From the NCBI GenBank assembly GCA_900755095.1, contig CAAEFE010000116.1:43368-107367 (forward strand): 64,000 bases of DNA, read 5' to 3'. The notes under the pieces were generated by a model. It had not been told where the DNA came from. It worked only from the letters and a program-made list of their open reading frames with translations, and searched no databases. The translations under genes were made by a program, and so were the position numbers. Shown piece after piece: positions 61,121-64,000 of this stretch; position 1 is the first letter of the stretch; each line of letters starts with the position of its first letter. This stretch comes from an uncultured Bacteroides sp. (lineage in GTDB: Bacteria; Bacteroidota; Bacteroidia; Bacteroidales; Bacteroidaceae).

Positions 61121-61445
61121 AAGAGTCAGCAAATTCCTCAAAGAAGAGGATACCGACCCGCTAAGTGTAGTAGTAAACTTGTTCGACGTAGCGATGGTAT
61201 TTGCCGTGGCATTGATGGTAGCAATGGTGATGCACATGAATATGACGGAAGTTTTCGGACAGGAAGATTTCACCATCGTGAAGAATCCTGGTAAAGAAAA
61301 TATGGAAATCATCTCCAAGGAAGGAAAGAAAATCAACACTTACAAGCCTTCCGGTCAGAAAGAGGAGGATTCAGGGAAAAGAGGAAGAAAAGTAGGGATA
61401 GCCTACGAACTGGATAACGGTGAGATTATTTATGTTCCGGAATAA
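61107..61445 (+). CDS. hmuV: HmuV, DUF2149 ExbD-like partner
   Basis: 112 aa. DUF2149 family: short cytosolic start with DTDPLSVVVNLFDVAMVF, one membrane helix (VFAVALMVAMVMHM) holding an Asp at its cytosolic edge as in ExbD/TolR, then a small periplasmic domain (GIAYELDNGEIIYVPE). Completes the ion motor with HmuU. Last gene of the operon. Confidence 0.88.
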   Translation: MKRNRRVSKFLKEEDTDPLSVVVNLFDVAMVFAVALMVAMVMHMNMTEVFGQEDFTIVKNPGKENMEIISKEGKKINTYKPSGQKEEDSGKRGRKVGIAYELDNGEIIYVPE

Positions 61446-61484
61446 CCATTAAAAGTATATTTCCTACCAATAATCAATAGTATC

Positions 61485-61531
61485 GGGCAGGACAATCCTA
61501 TTCAGGCATTGTCTGCCCTTTATTTCTTTCA
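61485..61531 (+). terminator. Terminator of the hmu operon
   Basis: GGGCAG-G-ACAAT (61485-61496) pairs with ATTGTCTGCCC (61508-61518) with one bulged G, followed by a T-rich tail. Confidence 0.75.
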
Positions 61532-61560
61532 TTTTACATTGATAACTATCAGAACAAAAC

Positions 61561-61851
61561 ATGGTTTCTTCTTTATCAAAACCCGACAAAAGACACACAC
61601 ATTATCGCAGAAATCTACTAATCATCTGCCTGTTATTAGGTATCGTTCTCATTACTTTCTGCTTTTTGCTTTGCCAGCACGACAGTCAGGATATGGACTG
61701 CGATTGCTTAAGATGCCTGTTAAGTGCTCCTCCCCAGGAGGGAGAGTATCTCTACAACCGTTATCTGCTCCTCATCAGTGTTCTCTGCTTCTTGTTAATA
61801 TTCCTGCCCATTTATATATTCGAACATCGACAACATATAAAAAGGAAATAA
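61561..61851 (+). CDS. Hypothetical two-helix membrane protein with Cys motif, 96 aa
   Basis: No family recognised. A polar, basic N-terminus (MVSSLSKPDKRHTHYRRN) is followed by helix 1 (LLIICLLLGIVLITFCFLL), a short outer loop with DMDCDCLRCLLSAPPQEGEY, helix 2 (YLLLISVLCFLLIFLPIYIF) and a basic tail. The layout is sensible for a real small protein. It lies after the hmu terminator, with no clear promoter, so expression may depend on read-through. The three cysteines in CDCLRC could bind a metal. Confidence 0.5.
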   Translation: MVSSLSKPDKRHTHYRRNLLIICLLLGIVLITFCFLLCQHDSQDMDCDCLRCLLSAPPQEGEYLYNRYLLLISVLCFLLIFLPIYIFEHRQHIKRK

Positions 61852-61921
61852 AAAAACAAGCCACCGAAATGAGTCACTCATTCCGATGGCCTGTCCCCTT
61901 TAAACACCTTTAAACAAAATG

Positions 61922-61972
61922 AAAATATGCCTCATATACTAACTAAACTAACTAACCCTCGAGGCATATTTT
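61922..61972 (-). terminator. Terminator of the KDG kinase/KDPG aldolase unit
   Basis: AAAATATGCCTC (61922-61933) pairs with GAGGCATATTTT (61961-61972), 12 bp perfect, with a 27-nt loop made of ACTAA repeats; read leftward it is followed by a T-rich stretch. A second, less perfect hairpin at 61862-61893 with a leftward U-tract may back it up. Confidence 0.65.
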
Positions 61973-62028
61973 AAAAGAGACTGTCGCATCAACCTCTTTT
62001 TATTATAGATAGCTTTCGCTCTCTAATC

Positions 62029-62697
62029 TTATTTACGAGCTTCAGCAATATAGCCGAGAGCTTCTTCACATTTTGCAGTTACATAAGCCCAGTCTTCTGC
62101 TGCTACCTTATCTTTCGGGAACAGTTTAGAGCCCATACCTACGCAGAATACACCGGCTTTAATCCATGCAGTCAGGTTTTCCTTAGTAGGTTCTACCCCA
62201 CCTGTTACCATCAGCTTAGACCATGGCATCGGAGCCATCAAACCTTTCACGAAGTTAGTTCCGTAAACATCACCCGGGAATACTTTGCAAAGATCGCAAC
62301 CTACTTCCTGCGCAAAACCAACTTCTGACACAGAACCACATCCCGGAGTATAAGCTACCGAGCGACGGTTACATACCTTAGCAATTTCAGGGTTGAACAA
62401 CGGACCTACCACGAAGTTAGCACCCAGTTGCAGGTACATAGCAGCAGTAGCCGGATCAACGATAGAACCGATACCGATTGCCATTTCAGGGCATTCTTTT
62501 GCTGCGAATTTAACGATTTCAGCAAATACTTCCTGTGCAAAGTCACCACGGTTTGTGAATTCGAAAGCACGAACACCACCGTCATAACAAGCCTTTACTA
62601 CTTTCTTTGCAACTTCTGCATCTTTGTGATAGAATACAGGAACCATTCCTGTAGAGCCGATCTTATTCAATACGGCTATTTTATCGAATTTTGCCAT
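62029..62697 (-). CDS. eda: KDPG/KHG aldolase
   Basis: Splits 2-keto-3-deoxy-6-phosphogluconate into pyruvate and glyceraldehyde-3-phosphate. 222 aa class I aldolase. The Schiff-base lysine is in [13 protein letters not shown]; other blocks are [38 protein letters not shown] and [14 protein letters not shown]. It follows the KDG kinase gene after 54 nt on the same strand, forming the end of uronate/pectin catabolism. Confidence 0.95.
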   Translation of the reverse strand: MAKFDKIAVLNKIGSTGMVPVFYHKDAEVAKKVVKACYDGGVRAFEFTNRGDFAQEVFAEIVKFAAKECPEMAIGIGSIVDPATAAMYLQLGANFVVGPLFNPEIAKVCNRRSVAYTPGCGSVSEVGFAQEVGCDLCKVFPGDVYGTNFVKGLMAPMPWSKLMVTGGVEPTKENLTAWIKAGVFCVGMGSKLFPKDKVAAEDWAYVTAKCEEALGYIAEARK

Positions 62698-62751
62698 CTT
62701 ATTATTTACTATTTAAATGAATTGATTTTCTTTACTTTTCAACTCTCCAAA

Positions 62752-63777
62752 TTATCTCTGTACGCGACCGCTTGCGTCACCACCAGCCAATGCTTCTACT
62801 TCTTCTACAGAAACAAGGTTGAAGTCACCATTGATAGTATGTTTCAATGCAGATGCAGCAACAGCGAATTCAAGAGCAGCACCCTGATTAGGTTTAGTCA
62901 TCAAACCATGGATAATACCGCCGGAGAAAGAGTCACCACCACCTACACGGTCGATAATCGGATCGATATCATAACGCTTTGAAGTATAGAATTCTTCTCC
63001 GTTGTAGATCATCGCTTTCCAACCGTTGTGAGTAGCAGAGAAAGATTCGCGCAAAGTAGAAACTACATATTTGAATCCGAATTCTTTCATCATCTGCTGA
63101 AAGATACCTTTGTAACCTTCAGCATCTGTGTGACCAGCCTCAACGTCAGCATCCGGCTTGAAGCCCAAACAAAGTTCTGCATCTTCTTCGTTACCGATAC
63201 ATACGTCTACAAACTGCATCAACGGTTTCATGATAGACTGTGCTTTTTCTTTAGTCCACAGTTTCTTACGGAAGTTCAAGTCAACAGAAACAGTTACACC
63301 GTGACGTTTTGCAGCTTCACAAGCCAGACGAGTCAACTCGGCAGCCTTGTCAGAGATAGCCGGAGTGATACCAGACCAGTGGAACCAGTCAGCACCTTCC
63401 ATGATTGCATCAAAATCGAAATCAGCAGCGTCAGCTTCAGCAATAGCAGAGTGAGCACGGTCATAAATAACCTTGCTAGGACGCATAGAAGCACCAGTTT
63501 CCAAGTAGTAGATACCTACACGGTCGCCACCACGAGCAATAAAGTCTGTCTTAACACCATATTTACGCAATGCGTTAACAGCAGACTGTCCAATTTCATG
63601 TTTCGGCAATTTAGTTACGAAATAGGCCTCATGTCCGTAGTTGGCACAGCTTACTGCAACGTTAGCTTCTCCACCACCATATACTACATCAAAAGAATCA
63701 GATTGAACAAAACGAGTATTACCCGGAGTTGATAATCTAAGCATGATTTCGCCTAATGTAACGACTTTCTTTCCCAT
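62752..63777 (-). CDS. kdgK: 2-dehydro-3-deoxygluconokinase (PfkB family)
   Basis: Phosphorylates KDG to KDPG. 341 aa from ATG 63775-63777 (MGKKVVTLGEIMLRLSTPGN); a TTG 15 nt upstream is in frame but unlikely. PfkB signature 1 GGGEANVAVSCANYGHEAYF near residue 35 and signature 2 with catalytic Asp in DRVGGGDSFSGGIIHGL. Substrate-site phrases YYLETGASMRPSKVIYDR and WFHWSGITPAISDKA fit KDG kinases. Encoded with KDPG aldolase, so the pair carries out the last two steps from galacturonate or glucuronate. Confidence 0.94.
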   Translation of the reverse strand: MGKKVVTLGEIMLRLSTPGNTRFVQSDSFDVVYGGGEANVAVSCANYGHEAYFVTKLPKHEIGQSAVNALRKYGVKTDFIARGGDRVGIYYLETGASMRPSKVIYDRAHSAIAEADAADFDFDAIMEGADWFHWSGITPAISDKAAELTRLACEAAKRHGVTVSVDLNFRKKLWTKEKAQSIMKPLMQFVDVCIGNEEDAELCLGFKPDADVEAGHTDAEGYKGIFQQMMKEFGFKYVVSTLRESFSATHNGWKAMIYNGEEFYTSKRYDIDPIIDRVGGGDSFSGGIIHGLMTKPNQGAALEFAVAASALKHTINGDFNLVSVEEVEALAGGDASGRVQR

Positions 63778-63919
63778 AATCTTATGTTTCAATTTCTAAG
63801 TTATTAATATTATGAACTTTCAATTTATCATTCCAGCCCCACTTCAAGGGTTAACACATTGATTATATGAACATTAATCTATAACACAACTAATATTACA
63901 TACCTTTCGTGTGCGGGCA

Positions 63920-63954
63920 CAAAGATACAACAATTTTCGTAATTACAAAAATTG
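63920..63954 (-). promoter_or_regulatory. Promoter and inverted repeat upstream of kdgK
   Basis: Minus strand TTTG (plus CAAA 63946-63949), 18 nt, TATCTTTG (plus 63920-63927), giving a ~140-nt leader. The inverted repeat CAATTTT (63931-63937) / AAAATTG (63948-63954 region) overlaps the -33 area and could be an operator for a sugar-acid regulator. The remaining leader, 63793-63913, shows no ORF or strong hairpin. Confidence 0.5.
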
Positions 63955-64000
63955 TTATATATTTGTATCGAAAATATTAAGATTATTATTGTGTGCGAGC

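Noticed and set aside
61509..61913. 134-aa ORF overlapping the 96-aa protein in another frame
   Set aside because: The overlapping frame lacks membrane segments or a sensible composition, while the 96-aa frame has two clean helices.
1..64000. Integrated mobile element or prophage
   Set aside because: No integrase, transposase, relaxase, phage structural gene, tRNA attachment site or marked composition shift is visible.

Overview
The window is a chromosomal stretch of a Bacteroides species, close to B. thetaiotaomicron in gene content. The evidence is the protein families (HmuY/HmuR, SusC-type carboxypeptidase-regulatory TonB receptors, DUF4842/LruC and imelysin lipoproteins), the trp gene order B-E-G-D-C-F-A, and promoters of the Bacteroides type: TTTG or ATTG, 19-20 nt, then TAnnTTTG, usually followed by C. 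I found no tRNA, rRNA, insertion sequence, prophage or CRISPR, and the window looks like core chromosome.

Layout. 1-1271 is the 5' part of an SLC13-type anion transporter (minus strand). 1609-3234 is a PAS sensor kinase and 3311-4456 an iron-type alcohol dehydrogenase. 4780-11560 is the complete tryptophan operon, preceded by a leader peptide with three consecutive Trp codons and a perfect terminator hairpin. 11576-11730 is a decayed 21-22-bp repeat array. Then come asparaginase, a LruC-type lipoprotein and a four-gene polysaccharide cluster (16211-19309). 19376-19799 holds two oppositely oriented candidate small RNAs. 19853-21161 is a LuxR-type regulator with a hemerythrin-type (RIC/YtfE) protein. 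21367-23580 carries a stand-alone AICAR transformylase and a flavodoxin/DUF2023 pair.

23940-33308 is a seven-gene operon for haem or iron handling: a porin, an imelysin lipoprotein, a di-haem oxidoreductase, a second porin, a small mono-haem lipoprotein, a double Rid-domain protein and a ResB-CcsA fusion that matures c-type cytochromes. A second copy of one small-RNA family follows. Then come a heterodimeric ABC exporter with a TetR regulator, another candidate sRNA, a GH20 hexosaminidase and a CDF transporter. A second, perfectly spaced 22-bp repeat array ends at 41760. 41760-47441 is a tandem duplication of a two-gene module: a His-rich small membrane protein and a TonB receptor. 47512-51421 holds a YidE-type transporter, a zinc CDF exporter, a thioesterase and a membrane protein.

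51569-61445 is a hmuYRSTUV haem-acquisition operon headed by a calycin-like lipoprotein. HmuS is a membrane-anchored CobN-like chelatase encoded with an ExbB/ExbD-like ion motor. The window ends with KDPG aldolase and KDG kinase (minus strand). The most interesting non-coding features are a roughly 265-nt A-rich RNA with seven AGGUA boxes, the paralogous sRNA pair, and the two short-period arrays, each lying between convergent genes.
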